DNA from: Granulicella sp. L46
Lineage (GTDB): Bacteria > Acidobacteriota > Terriglobia > Terriglobales > Acidobacteriaceae
Length of the DNA stretch: 64,000 bases
Reading direction: 5' to 3'
NCBI RefSeq assembly: GCF_009765785.1
Contig: NZ_LMUT01000025.1
Location: 530,890-594,889 of the forward strand
In this document: in pieces, positions 10,606-19,607 of the stretch
Numbering within the stretch: position 1 is the first letter of the stretch
How the letters are laid out: each line of letters begins with the position of its first letter
Position numbers and translations under genes: made by a program
The notes under the pieces: generated by a model
Database searches by the model: none
What the model saw: the letters and a program-made list of their open reading frames with translations, nothing else
What the model was told of the DNA's origin: nothing

Positions 10606-10976
10606 GAGATTACCTCTGCGTGGGAGTTCTGGAGGATGTTGTTGACGGAGCCGTTGATGCTGTTCCACTCGGCGAGCAGCTGGGTGAGGATCGTTTCGCC
10701 TTGGGGGGAGAGCTTGTAGAAGCGCTTGTTGCGCTTGTCCTCTTCGCGCCACTGGCTGGTCAGGAGCTGCTGGGTTTCCAGGCGGCGCAGTAGGGGGTAG
10801 AGGGTGCTTTCTTCGATCGCCAAACCCTGGTCGGCGAGGGCTTTGCGGAGGGTGTAACCGTAGTGCTCCGTCTTTAATTGCGCCAAGACAGCCACGATCA
10901 GGCAGCCGCGGCGCAGTTCAAGGCGGAGGGAATCGAAGATCTGTGAGTCGGGAGTCGAGTTAGAGCTGGTATCCAT
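10602..10976 (-). CDS. PadR-family transcriptional regulator
   Basis: The roughly 124-residue protein contains the PadR winged helix (RRGCLIVAVLAQLKTEHYGYTLRKALADQGLAIEESTLYPLLRRLETQQLLTS, with wing WREEDKRNKRFYKLSPQG). The core YPLLRRLE motif is a family hallmark. The ATG at 10976 is preferred over a TTG at 10988. PadR proteins usually repress their own operon together with an adjacent membrane protein; the overlapping HAAS gene fits this. Confidence 0.9.
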   Translation of the reverse strand: MDTSSNSTPDSQIFDSLRLELRRGCLIVAVLAQLKTEHYGYTLRKALADQGLAIEESTLYPLLRRLETQQLLTSQWREEDKRNKRFYKLSPQGETILTQLLAEWNSINGSVNNILQNSHAEVIS

Positions 10977-11019
10977 ACTGTATGTCAACTACTGTATGGC
11001 GCATAGTGTGTGATGTCAA
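10974..11019 (-). promoter_or_regulatory. padR promoter with repeated operator-like motif
   Basis: On the minus strand TTGACA (11019-11014) is followed after 17 bases by TACAGT (10996-10991), a good sigma-70-type promoter. CATACAGTA occurs twice with 14-bp spacing: once over the -10 (10998-10990) and once over the ATG (10984-10976). The second is also a palindrome, CATACTGTATG (10974-10984). Occupation of these sites would block the promoter and start codon, as expected for PadR autorepression. Confidence 0.65.
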
Positions 11020-11169
11020 GTACTAATTTTGACCTGCAAAACCTCGCTGTAACGGGCTCGCTCTCAGGAATCGATCACCTCACGATTCATCGTCTTTTAT
11101 TCGCTGGGCTTGACTAGATGCGCTAAGCTGAACGCGGACGCGGGTGGGTTGACGCGGACTGGAGCAAAT

Positions 11170-11919
11170 GTGAGTCAGGTAGTCTTCGTCCTGGAAGATG
11201 ATTCGGACATCAGGCGGCTGGTGCAGTATCAGCTGGAGGGCGCTGGATACGTGGTGCGAGCGTATCCGGCAGTGGGATCGATTGTGCAGGATGCGGAGCG
11301 GCAGCGGCCGGCGCTGTTTCTGCTCGATATTATGGTGCCGGGCGGCGACGGGCTCGATCTCTGCCGGCGGCTGCGGCTGAATCCCACGCTCGCCAGCGTG
11401 CCTATCATCTTCTTGACCGCCCGCGCGGGCGAGAACGATCGCGTTCACGGTCTTGAGCTGGGAGCGGACGACTACATCACCAAGCCGTTTGCAATGCGCG
11501 AACTGCTGGCGCGGGTGAAAGCTGTTCTGCGACGGTTCGAGCGCCCTACCGAGACTCAGGGAGCATCCTCCGTCTTGAATATCGATACCCTTGAGATTGA
11601 TGGAAACTCCATGCAGCTTCGCGTGAATAACGAGCTCGTGACCACGACGGCGACAGAGTTTCGGCTGCTGGACTATCTTGCCCGGCATCCAGGGCGGGTA
11701 TTCAGCCGCGACCATCTGCTGGATGCGGTGTGGGGCGATGCTCGGTTTGTGACGCCGCGAAGTGTGGACGTATATGTGCGGCGAATTCGGGAGAAGATCG
11801 AGGTTGATCCTGAGACGCCGCGTTTCCTCAAGACGATGCGCGGAGCTGGCTACCGGTTTGATCTTCCCAAGGCGAAGGAAGCTTCCATCGGGAGTGCGGT
11901 GGGCGCGGCAACCGAGTAG
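11170..11919 (+). CDS. phoB: PhoB-type response regulator (OmpR/PhoB family)
   Basis: The GTG at 11170 is preferred over upstream starts because GGAG precedes it and because it places the phospho-acceptor at the canonical position (D53 in LLDIMVPGGDG). The receiver domain has the acidic pair EDD near residue 10 and K in DDYITKPF. The C-terminal winged helix (about 140-235) contains EFRLLDYLARHPGRVFSRDHLLDAVWG and VDVYVRRIREKIE. It heads the phoBR-porin-pst locus, so phosphate-starvation control is inferred from context. Confidence 0.92.
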   Translation: MSQVVFVLEDDSDIRRLVQYQLEGAGYVVRAYPAVGSIVQDAERQRPALFLLDIMVPGGDGLDLCRRLRLNPTLASVPIIFLTARAGENDRVHGLELGADDYITKPFAMRELLARVKAVLRRFERPTETQGASSVLNIDTLEIDGNSMQLRVNNELVTTTATEFRLLDYLARHPGRVFSRDHLLDAVWGDARFVTPRSVDVYVRRIREKIEVDPETPRFLKTMRGAGYRFDLPKAKEASIGSAVGAATE

Positions 11920-11928
11920 TCTGCTCGC

Positions 11929-13347
11929 ATGGGATCGTGGCTGCGAAAGAGCTTGTACCTGGCGCTATTTTGGCGCATCGCGGTAGGAATCGCGGTGATG
12001 GCTGCGGCCACTCTGCTGCTTCCTCGCTGGTGGATGGTGATTGGCACCGGCTTCCTCGTGGCGCTGTGGATCGCTGCGTGGGGTACCAGCGTTGTCACCA
12101 CTGCTATCGAAGTGATTGAGCCTGCCGCAGCGTCGGTCGCCGGCCGGGATTCGCGCTGGCCAGACGCTCCCTTTCGGCAAATGGAGCCTCTGTTGCAGGC
12201 GCTCCATCTGTCCGCGGCCGAGGTGGTTCGACAGCTCGAGGCCAGCTCCGAGAGCCGTCGCAAGCTCGAAGCGTTGTTGGATTCCATGCAGGACGCCGTG
12301 ACCAGCGTCGACGGAGCCGGCCGAATCGTGTGGGCGAACGTGCCCATGCAGAGGCTGGTGGCCGAGTCGTCGGGAAGTGTGCGCGCGGGGCACTCCCTGG
12401 TGCAGACGATTCGCTCCCCCGAGATCCTCGAGTGCGTCCAGGAGGCGCTCGAAAAGCGCGAGTATGTCGAGATGCGGCCCGTATCCATGCCGATGGGCAG
12501 AATCTTTGCGGTCAGTGCTGCGCCCATGCCCGAAGGCGGCGCGGTCGTCGTGATGCAGGACATTACCCACGTGGAGCAGGTGGAACGCACGCAGAGAGAG
12601 TTTGTAGCGAATGTCTCGCACGAGTTGCGAACACCGCTGACGTCCATCTCGGGATATGTCGAGACATTGCTTGAGGATGAGCGGACGGGTCTATTCTTCA
12701 CGCCACAGGTAAGAGAATTTCTGGAGGCCATCTATAAGAGTGCGAAGCGGATGGGCCGGCTGACCGATGATCTGCTGGCGATGGCGCGCGTGGACTCTGG
12801 GGAGCAGAAGCTGCGCCCGCAACCGGTCGAGGTGGGCGTCCTGATCCAGGAAGCTGAGGACGCGGTGACGGCGTTGGCTCGGGAGAAGCATGGTGTGCTG
12901 GAGATCGGCGAGTTTCCGAACGTGGAAGTGATCGCGGACCTCGATGCGATTGTCCAGGTACTCAGCAACCTGATCGAGAATGCGCTGAACTATGGAGTAA
13001 GTCCTGTCAGTGCGGGACAGGCGCTCCCCGGCCAGCCGCTGGATGGGGCGTTGGTCGTGCTGAGTGCGGCCATCCTGGAGGGATCGCAGGACGTAAGGTT
13101 CTGCGTCGAAGATTTCGGTGCGGGAATAGCCTCGGAACATTTGAGCCGCCTGTTTGAGCGGTTTTATCGGGTGGACAAGACTCGCTCCCGAGAGTCGGGT
13201 GGGACGGGGTTGGGGCTCTCGATTGCGAAGCATATTGTGGAGTCGCACAAGGGTCGAATGTGGGTTGAGAGCGAGCTTGGCCGGGGCAGCCGCTTCTGTT
13301 TTACGCTCCCACAGATGCTCTATCCAGTGCCGGCAGTCCCGGTCTAA
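11929..13347 (+). CDS. phoR: PhoR-like sensor histidine kinase
   Basis: The 472-residue kinase starts nine bases after phoB. It has two N-terminal membrane helices (about residues 10-31 and 35-52) with almost no periplasmic loop, as in PhoR. A PAS-like domain follows (about 112-215), then the HisKA box with phospho-acceptor H231 in NVSHELRTPLTSI and an HATPase domain with NLIENALNYG, a degenerate DFGAGI G1 box and GGTGLGLSIAKHIVESHKG. The lack of a large sensing loop fits sensing through PstSCAB-PhoU, encoded downstream. Confidence 0.92.
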   Translation: MGSWLRKSLYLALFWRIAVGIAVMAAATLLLPRWWMVIGTGFLVALWIAAWGTSVVTTAIEVIEPAAASVAGRDSRWPDAPFRQMEPLLQALHLSAAEVVRQLEASSESRRKLEALLDSMQDAVTSVDGAGRIVWANVPMQRLVAESSGSVRAGHSLVQTIRSPEILECVQEALEKREYVEMRPVSMPMGRIFAVSAAPMPEGGAVVVMQDITHVEQVERTQREFVANVSHELRTPLTSISGYVETLLEDERTGLFFTPQVREFLEAIYKSAKRMGRLTDDLLAMARVDSGEQKLRPQPVEVGVLIQEAEDAVTALAREKHGVLEIGEFPNVEVIADLDAIVQVLSNLIENALNYGVSPVSAGQALPGQPLDGALVVLSAAILEGSQDVRFCVEDFGAGIASEHLSRLFERFYRVDKTRSRESGGTGLGLSIAKHIVESHKGRMWVESELGRGSRFCFTLPQMLYPVPAVPV

Positions 13348-13410
13348 TCGGTCATGCTGGTACGGGATGCACAACATGAAAGTGGAAAAAAGCAGCCACT
13401 CCAAAGCCTA

Positions 13411-13450
13411 TTCACCTTCTATTCACGTTTCGTTCCCTGTTCATTCATAC
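13411..13450 (+). promoter_or_regulatory. Pho box array, four heptamers at 11-bp spacing
   Basis: TTCACCT (13411), TTCACGT (13422), TTCCCTG (13433) and TTCATAC (13444) are spaced exactly 11 bp apart, the arrangement bound by tandem PhoB dimers (7-bp repeat plus 4-bp spacer). The array lies 94 bp before the porin start in the phoR-porin gap. The same heptamer family precedes pstC. Confidence 0.75.
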
Positions 13451-13543
13451 AGGGTTGCGAGGATCAACTCACGGACAAATCTGGCAAGGTAGTTCCACGA
13501 AGCCATAAGCGAGTTCTCGCGCCTTAGCCACCGTCCCTGAGGA

Positions 13544-15472
13544 ATGATGAAACGATATAACGCATTGAGTGCTGCGCTGGTCGCGATGACGCTGTTGACG
13601 ACCCAGCTTCCGATGAGTGCCCAGACGACAAACAGTACTACCAAATCCAAGACCGCGAAGTCGGCCAAGCCTCGCAAAGAGACTCCCACGGAAATTCAGA
13701 TTCGTGAGATGAGAGAGGCTTTGAAGGCGCAGCAGGATCAGATCAATGCGCTGCAGCAGCAGCTATCGTCGAAGAGCAGCGATGCGACCGCCGCCCAGCA
13801 AACCGCAGCTGACGCGCAGGCACAAGCAGCCGCGGCAGCCGCTTCTGCTGCCCAGGCACAGGCCGCCGCAACTGCAGCTGCTACCAAGGCCGACGCGGCT
13901 TCTACCAGCGTGACAGAACTCCAGACGACGACCACCACCCTGAACGACAACGTGATCGCTAACCAGAGGAAGGTGGAGGATGAGATCAATTCGCCCTCTA
14001 CGTTCCACTACAAGGGAGTGAACATTACTCCTGGTGGCTACGCGGCATTTGAAGGTGTGTGGCGTCAGCACTCGGTGAACTCTGACATCAACACTCCGTT
14101 CAACAGCATTCCTTTCCCGAGCGCGAATGAAGGGCATGTGAGCGAGTTGAACTTCTCCGCTCGGCAGAGCCGCTTGTCCGTGCTGGTTACGGGCGACGCA
14201 GGTGCCTACAAGCTGACTGGGTACTGGGAGATGGACTTCCTTGGAACCGGCACGTCGTCCAACAACAACCAGAGCAACAGCTACGTGCTGCGTCAGCGGC
14301 AGATCTGGGGCCAGTTTGCGACGCCTGCGGGCTTTGCTGTAACCGGCGGCCAGATGTGGTCGTTGATTACGGAAGACGCGAAGGGCGACGATCCGCGGAC
14401 GGAGATTCAGCCGCTGACGATCGATCCACAGTACCTGGTTGGCTACAGCTGGGAGCGTCAGCCCGGTATCCGTGTTGAGCAGCGGCTGGGTAACCCCAAC
14501 GCCGGAGCGGTTACGCTTGCGGTATCGGCCGAGCAGGCGCAGATTACCAACTTCACGGCTGCCGGTTCGATTCCGACCATGTTCTTCTTTGGCGGGATCG
14601 GGCAGAACGGCGGTCTGTACAACGCTGCGGGCAACGTCACTGCGGGCAACACGGCAGGCACTGGAGCGATCAGCACCTACGCGAACAACGTCGCTCCTGA
14701 CATCCTCTTGAAGGCGGCGTTCGATGAGCCCAAGTTGCACTTCGAAGTGGGCGGCATTCTTCGCTTCCTGCGCAACGAGTATTTCCCGGTGTTGACCGTG
14801 GCCGGGACTGCATCCGCTCCGGTCTATACCTACTCACCGATCCTGCGGAACAGCACGGCTACTGCCGGCGGCGGGTTCTTCAGCCTCCGCGTAAAGCCAA
14901 TCCCGTTGTTTGAGACTGCCATCCAGGGAACGTTCGGCACCGGTCTGGGTCGCTATGGTTCGTCGCAGCTTGCAGACGCAACCTTGAGACCCAATGAGAC
15001 GCTGGAGCCGATCCGGAACGACCATGCCTTGTTCAGCCTCGTCTTCCATCCGTCCAAGAACTGGGACTTCTTCGCCTACTACGGTGGCGAGTACGACCAG
15101 CGCACGGTATACGCGGTGGCCACGCCGACAGGAAACGCTCTGATCGGTTATGGTCCGCGCAACCTGAACGACTCGGGCTGCTACAACCTGCCGGCGATAA
15201 GCGGCAACAGCAGCGGTACCGCAGGTTCCATCTCTGCCACGAACTGCGCTTCGCCAACACGCTTCATCCAGGAAGCCATGGGCGGGTTCATCTGGCGCGC
15301 GGTCAACAGCCCGAAGTATGGTCGTCTGCAGTATGAGGCTACCTACAGCTACGTGCAGCGCAACCTGTGGTCCGGAAACAACGTTCCTGCTACCGGACCC
15401 ATCACCGGCCCGACGGGTCCTCGCGCTACGGACCCGATGATCCACATCAGCATGCGTTACTTCATACCGTAG
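13544..15472 (+). CDS. Phosphate-locus outer-membrane porin with N-terminal coiled coil
   Basis: The 642-residue protein has a signal peptide (to about MSAQ, residue 27) and a basic linker. A predicted coiled coil follows (IQIREMREALKAQQDQINALQQQLS, then a long Ala/Gln/Thr repeat to about residue 130), and then a barrel-like region rich in alternating aromatic and small residues ending MRYFIP. This resembles DcaP-type trimeric porins, which also carry an N-terminal coiled coil. The substrate is inferred: position between phoBR and pst and the upstream Pho boxes suggest a phosphate- or organophosphate-uptake porin, an analogue rather than homologue of PhoE/OprP. Confidence 0.75.
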   Translation: MMKRYNALSAALVAMTLLTTQLPMSAQTTNSTTKSKTAKSAKPRKETPTEIQIREMREALKAQQDQINALQQQLSSKSSDATAAQQTAADAQAQAAAAAASAAQAQAAATAAATKADAASTSVTELQTTTTTLNDNVIANQRKVEDEINSPSTFHYKGVNITPGGYAAFEGVWRQHSVNSDINTPFNSIPFPSANEGHVSELNFSARQSRLSVLVTGDAGAYKLTGYWEMDFLGTGTSSNNNQSNSYVLRQRQIWGQFATPAGFAVTGGQMWSLITEDAKGDDPRTEIQPLTIDPQYLVGYSWERQPGIRVEQRLGNPNAGAVTLAVSAEQAQITNFTAAGSIPTMFFFGGIGQNGGLYNAAGNVTAGNTAGTGAISTYANNVAPDILLKAAFDEPKLHFEVGGILRFLRNEYFPVLTVAGTASAPVYTYSPILRNSTATAGGGFFSLRVKPIPLFETAIQGTFGTGLGRYGSSQLADATLRPNETLEPIRNDHALFSLVFHPSKNWDFFAYYGGEYDQRTVYAVATPTGNALIGYGPRNLNDSGCYNLPAISGNSSGTAGSISATNCASPTRFIQEAMGGFIWRAVNSPKYGRLQYEATYSYVQRNLWSGNNVPATGPITGPTGPRATDPMIHISMRYFIP

Positions 15473-15604
15473 CCTGATGACTGGTAACATCTGCCATTTC
15501 CTGCAGATGGGCGAAGAAATAGTGTGACGCGGCGGTAAAATTAGGTCGCGTTCACGGTCAACGGTCGCCGATTCTCGTAGGATTTTGAGTGGAGCTATTC
15601 GTAG

Positions 15605-15630
15605 CTGGCCCTTCTTAACGGAAGGGCCAG
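15605..15630 (+). terminator. Perfect 10-bp hairpin between porin and pstS
   Basis: Arms CTGGCCCTTC and GAAGGGCCAG enclose loop TTAACG. Only TTACC follows, so it is either a weak terminator or a transcript-stabilising stem that separates porin and pstS expression. Confidence 0.5.
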
Positions 15631-15698
15631 TTACCGACATAAGCGAACATCACAGCCGCGGTAGGGACTAACTGCTCGCTTGCGGCTCAGGAGACATC

Positions 15699-16715
15699 AT
15701 GAAGACAAAACTTTTATCCCTGGTTGCGATGGCGGCGATGACGGCAAGCGTACTGCCCGCCGTGGCGCAGCATCTTACGGGTGCGGGTGGAACGTTCCCC
15801 AATCCGATCTATCAGCGTTGGTTCACCGAGTACAGCAAGGCGCATCCCGGCGTGCAGATCAACTACCAGTCGGTAGGCTCGGGCGCTGGCATCCGCCAGA
15901 TCTCGCAGGGCATTGTCGACTTCGGCGCGTCGGACGGGCCGATGACCGACAAGCAGCTGGCGGATTCCAAGCAGAAGCTGCTGCATATTCCCACGGTGCT
16001 GGGCGCCGTCGTACCGGCCTATAACCTGCCGGGCCTCAGCGCGGAGCTGAAGTTTTCCGGCGACGTGATTGCTGACATCTACCTCGGCAAGATCACCAAG
16101 TGGAACGACCCTCGCATCGCCAAGGATAATCCCGGCGTCAGTCTGCCGAACCACCCGATCCTTCCCGTCTATCGTTCGGACGGATCAGGCACCAACTACA
16201 TCTTCACGGACTACCTGAGCAAGGTCAGTCCGGACTTCAAGCAGAAGATCGGCTCTGCGACTTCGGTGCAGTGGCCCGGCGGTGTGGGTCAGAAGGGCAA
16301 TGAAGGCGTGGCAGGAATGATCCGCAACAGCCCCTTCTCGTTTGGGTATGTTGAGCTGATCTATGCAGAGTCGAACAAGATGCTGTTTGGCGTGGTCAAG
16401 AATGCGAGTGGGAATTGGGTCAAGGCCTCGACGGACTCGGTGAGCGCAGCAGCCGCGGGCGCAGCCAAGGCCATGCCGGCTGACTATCGCGTGTCGATCA
16501 CGAATGCTGCCGGAGCGGACGCCTATCCTATCTCATCTTTTACCTGGCTGTTGATTCCTGATCCCTCCAAGGATGCGGCCAAGGGCAAAGTGCTGCACGA
16601 TTTCCTGCAGTGGATGCTGGATCACGGTGAGGCCGAGGCTTCGAGCATGACCTATGCTCCGCTGCCTCCGGCAGTGATCAAGATGGTGCGCAAGACCATT
16701 ACAGCTATCCACTAA
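15699..16715 (+). CDS. pstS: Phosphate ABC transporter substrate-binding protein PstS
   Basis: The 338-residue periplasmic binding protein has a signal peptide cleaved near AVAQ (residue 24). Family motifs are LTGAGGTFPNPIYQRWF (phosphate-binding loop), YQSVGSGAGIRQI, DFGASDGPM, IYLGKITKWNDPRI and YRSDGSGTNYIFTDYL. It captures phosphate and delivers it to PstCAB. AGGAG lies five bases before the ATG. A strong terminator follows, which would raise pstS mRNA relative to pstCAB. Confidence 0.96.
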   Translation: MKTKLLSLVAMAAMTASVLPAVAQHLTGAGGTFPNPIYQRWFTEYSKAHPGVQINYQSVGSGAGIRQISQGIVDFGASDGPMTDKQLADSKQKLLHIPTVLGAVVPAYNLPGLSAELKFSGDVIADIYLGKITKWNDPRIAKDNPGVSLPNHPILPVYRSDGSGTNYIFTDYLSKVSPDFKQKIGSATSVQWPGGVGQKGNEGVAGMIRNSPFSFGYVELIYAESNKMLFGVVKNASGNWVKASTDSVSAAAAGAAKAMPADYRVSITNAAGADAYPISSFTWLLIPDPSKDAAKGKVLHDFLQWMLDHGEAEASSMTYAPLPPAVIKMVRKTITAIH

Positions 16716-16726
16716 ACCCCGCAAAA

Positions 16727-16766
16727 GGGGAACCTGTTATAGCGCAGGTTCCCCCTTTGTTTTCTT
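16727..16766 (+). terminator. Rho-independent terminator after pstS
   Basis: GGGGAACCTG (16727-16736) pairs with CAGGTTCCCC (16745-16754) around an 8-nt loop, followed by a T-rich tail containing TTTGTTTTCTT. A separate Pho box array downstream allows pstC to be transcribed independently. Confidence 0.88.
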
Positions 16767-16806
16767 ATTCTTCAACGTTTTGGCGTCGGTGGGCTGACCG
16801 CCGAGA

Positions 16807-16835
16807 TTCACGGTCCATTCACATTCCTTTCATAA
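16807..16835 (+). promoter_or_regulatory. Pho box array upstream of pstC, three heptamers
   Basis: TTCACGG (16807), TTCACAT (16818) and TTCATAA (16829) are spaced 11 bp apart, matching the array at 13411-13450 in sequence and period. The array lies between the pstS terminator and pstC, indicating a second PhoB-controlled promoter within the pst cluster. Confidence 0.72.
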
Positions 16836-16861
16836 AGTGATAAGGAGCCTGCGAGCAGCCC

Positions 16862-17962
16862 ATGAATGAGCCAAAGATCATACCGTTGCCCCCCGTGCCC
16901 GAGGAGCCCCCTTCGGCGCCACACAGGATCACACCCTCTCCTATGATCAAGACCATGCTTCCGCAGACGGAGATGGGTTCGCCAGTCGCGGTGGCGCCAG
17001 TGACGCCGTCGGCGGTCCGCATGTTCTTGCAGGCAAAGAGCTCAGGACGGATGGCCGATGGAGCCTTCGCGTCTCTGATGGTGGTTTGCGCGCTGAGCAT
17101 CTTCGCGATCGTGATCCTGATCGTCTCCGTCCTGGTCTCGCACTCGCAGCTTTCCATCAAGGCGTTCGGTTGGCATTTCTTTTCGACCCGGACCTGGGAC
17201 CCGGTTTCAGGCGATTTTGGCGCGCTGCCGTTCATCTATGGAACGGTGCTGTCCTCGCTGCTGGCAGTGTTGATGGCAGTGCCGCTAGCTCTTGCTACGT
17301 CCATTTTTCTGTTGGACATCTGCCCCAAGTTTCTGCAGGCGCCGATCTCGTTTCTCACCGAGTTGCTGGCAGCGATTCCCAGCGTTGTGTACGGCCTTTG
17401 GGGCGTCTTTGTTCTGGTGCCTATCATTCGTGACCAGGCCGGCCCGGTGCTGGAGAAATACCTTGGTTGGACAGGTCTCTTTGTCGAGCCAAACTTTGGC
17501 GTGAACATGTTTGCCGCCAGCGTGATTCTGGCCATCATGATCTTTCCGGTGATTAGTTCCATCAGCCGCGATGTCATGCGCGCGGTGCCTGTCCACCAAC
17601 GCGAGGCGGTTCTCGCGCTCGGCGCTACACGCTGGGAGATGTTGCGCATCGGCGTATTACGCAACGCACGTATGGGCATTATCGGGTCTGTGATTCTTGG
17701 ACTCGGCCGCGCTCTGGGAGAAACGATTGCTGTGACCATGGTCATTGGCAACCACGCGGCCATCATGAAGAACCTGTTCGCGCCAGGCTATACGCTTGCC
17801 AGTGTGATCGCGAATGAATTCAGCGAAGCAACCGGTGACCTCTATCTGAGCGCGCTCATTGAGATCGGGCTCGCGCTGTTCCTTGTGACCATCATCGTGA
17901 ACGCCATCGCGCGGCTCCTAGTGTGGGCGGTTGTCCGTGACAACGCAGGGAGCGCGCACTGA
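16862..17962 (+). CDS. pstC: Phosphate ABC transporter permease PstC
   Basis: The 366-residue permease has a proline-rich N-terminal tail of about 55 residues, longer than usual, then about six membrane helices. The family EAA-like loop is VHQREAVLALGATRWEMLRIGVLRNARMGIIGSVILGLGRALGETIAV. It forms the inner-membrane channel with PstA. The next gene's ATG shares its last base with this stop (TGATG), so translation is coupled. AAGGAG is about 15 bases upstream of the chosen ATG, so a slightly later start cannot be excluded. Confidence 0.94.
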   Translation: MNEPKIIPLPPVPEEPPSAPHRITPSPMIKTMLPQTEMGSPVAVAPVTPSAVRMFLQAKSSGRMADGAFASLMVVCALSIFAIVILIVSVLVSHSQLSIKAFGWHFFSTRTWDPVSGDFGALPFIYGTVLSSLLAVLMAVPLALATSIFLLDICPKFLQAPISFLTELLAAIPSVVYGLWGVFVLVPIIRDQAGPVLEKYLGWTGLFVEPNFGVNMFAASVILAIMIFPVISSISRDVMRAVPVHQREAVLALGATRWEMLRIGVLRNARMGIIGSVILGLGRALGETIAVTMVIGNHAAIMKNLFAPGYTLASVIANEFSEATGDLYLSALIEIGLALFLVTIIVNAIARLLVWAVVRDNAGSAH

Positions 17963-18849
17963 TGGACGCCTTACCTCTACGCTCTCGCGGGGTTTCGAAC
18001 TTTGTTACCGTGCGGCGCAACCTTACTAATCACGTTGTAACAGGCGTGGCGATCATCAGTACGATCCTTGTCCTGGTTCCGCTCGTCGCGATCTTCGGAT
18101 ACCTGCTCTACAAGGGTGCGAGCTCCCTTAATCTCGCGTTCTTCACGCATGTCCCGGTGCCGGTGGGCGAGCCAGGCGGCGGCATGGCTAACGCCATTGC
18201 CGGCTCGGGGGTGATCCTCGGCCTGGCAAGCCTGCTTGGAATTCCCGTTGGAATCGGCGCGGGCGTCTATCTCGCGGAGTACGCCCGAGGCACGTGGCTA
18301 GGTGCGGCCGTGCGGTTCACGGCCGATGTGCTCAATGGCGTTCCGTCCATCGTGATGGGCTTGGCCGCCTATGCCCTGATCGTTGCCAGGCAACAGCATT
18401 TCTCCGGCATGGCCGGAAGCGTGGCGCTGGCCATCATGATGATCCCGACGGTCACGCGGACGACCGAAGAGATGCTCGCCACGGTACCGAAATCGGTGCG
18501 CGAGGCGGCCCTGGGCCTGGGCATCCCCAAATGGCGGACCGTGCTTTCGGTCAGCTTGCGAACCGCGTCGCCGGGAATTATTACCGGTTGCATGCTGGCC
18601 TTTGCGCGTGTCGCTGGAGAGACGGCGCCGCTGCTGTTCACGGCCTTCGGAAACCAGTTTTGGAGCTTTGATCTCAACCAGCCAATCGCAGCGTTGCCGC
18701 TGCAGATTTACGTGTACGCGCTATCGCCCTATGACGAATGGCACCGCCTTGCATGGGCTGGAGCTCTTGTATTGATTGTGCTGATTATGGCTTCGGTGAC
18801 GCTGGTACGTATTTTCGCGAACCGCGGCGTGCTTAAGGGAGGAAATTAG
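17962..18849 (+). CDS. pstA: Phosphate ABC transporter permease PstA
   Basis: The 295-residue protein has six predicted membrane helices. The conserved PstA segments are [49 protein letters not shown] and the cytoplasmic loop [34 protein letters not shown]. It pairs with PstC. The start overlaps the pstC stop by one base and the stop overlaps the pstB GTG by one base. Confidence 0.95.
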   Translation: MDALPLRSRGVSNFVTVRRNLTNHVVTGVAIISTILVLVPLVAIFGYLLYKGASSLNLAFFTHVPVPVGEPGGGMANAIAGSGVILGLASLLGIPVGIGAGVYLAEYARGTWLGAAVRFTADVLNGVPSIVMGLAAYALIVARQQHFSGMAGSVALAIMMIPTVTRTTEEMLATVPKSVREAALGLGIPKWRTVLSVSLRTASPGIITGCMLAFARVAGETAPLLFTAFGNQFWSFDLNQPIAALPLQIYVYALSPYDEWHRLAWAGALVLIVLIMASVTLVRIFANRGVLKGGN

Positions 18850-19607
18850 TGGGAGTCGACATTCGCGTCGAGAATTTGAATGCATGGTACGGACCGGTGC
18901 ACACGCTTCACGACGTGTCGCTGCACATTCCGGCAAACCATGCGACGGCGCTGATCGGGCCTTCGGGCTGCGGCAAGTCAACGTTTGTCCGCTGTCTGAA
19001 CCGCATGCACGAAACCAGCCCCGGAGCGCGGGCGGACGGCACAGTCCTCATGGGCGACATCGATATCTACAAAGATGCGACGCCAGTCGAAATCCGGCGC
19101 CGGGTAGGCATGGTGTTTCAGCGCCCAAATCCGTTTCCCACCATGTCGATCTACGACAACGTCGCGAGCGGATTGAAGCTGAACGGGTTTCGCAAGAAGC
19201 GCGTACTGGATGAAGTGGTCGAACGCTCGCTTAAGCAGGCCGCGTTGTGGGACGAGGTTAAGGACGACCTCAAGAAGAAGTCCGGCGCCAGTATCTCGGG
19301 CGGCCAGCAACAGCGCCTGTGCATCGCACGCGCCCTCGCAGTCGATCCTGAGGTGCTCTTAATGGACGAGCCAGCAAGTGCGCTCGACCCTGTTTCCACA
19401 GCCAAAATCGAGGATCTGATCTTCAAATTGAAGAGCCAGTACACAATCGTGATCGTGACGCATAATATGCAACAAGCAGCTCGTGTAGCGGAGAACACCG
19501 GGTTCTTCCTCATGGGCAAACTGGTTGAGTTCGCGCCAACCACCAAGATCTTTACGAACCCCTCGGATAAACGCACCGAGGACTACATCACAGGGAGGTT
19601 CGGATGA
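18849..19607 (+). CDS. pstB: Phosphate ABC transporter ATP-binding protein PstB
   Basis: The 252-residue ATPase starts at a GTG overlapping the pstA stop, with GGAGG just upstream. It has Walker [10 protein letters not shown], the PstB-specific LNRMHE and [12 protein letters not shown], the signature [15 protein letters not shown], Walker [14 protein letters not shown] and the H-loop VTHNMQQA. It energises phosphate import by PstCA and also transmits the phosphate signal to PhoR through PhoU. Confidence 0.97.
   Translation: MGVDIRVENLNAWYGPVHTLHDVSLHIPANHATALIGPSGCGKSTFVRCLNRMHETSPGARADGTVLMGDIDIYKDATPVEIRRRVGMVFQRPNPFPTMSIYDNVASGLKLNGFRKKRVLDEVVERSLKQAALWDEVKDDLKKKSGASISGGQQQRLCIARALAVDPEVLLMDEPASALDPVSTAKIEDLIFKLKSQYTIVIVTHNMQQAARVAENTGFFLMGKLVEFAPTTKIFTNPSDKRTEDYITGRFG

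Noticed and set aside
11075-11103. Possible Pho box upstream of phoB
   Set aside because: Only one half-site (TTCATCG at 11086) is convincing; neighbours at 11-bp spacing match poorly, unlike the arrays at 13411 and 16807.
15551-15578. Pho box upstream of pstS
   Set aside because: A single TTCACGG occurs, but no second heptamer at 11 or 22 bp in register.
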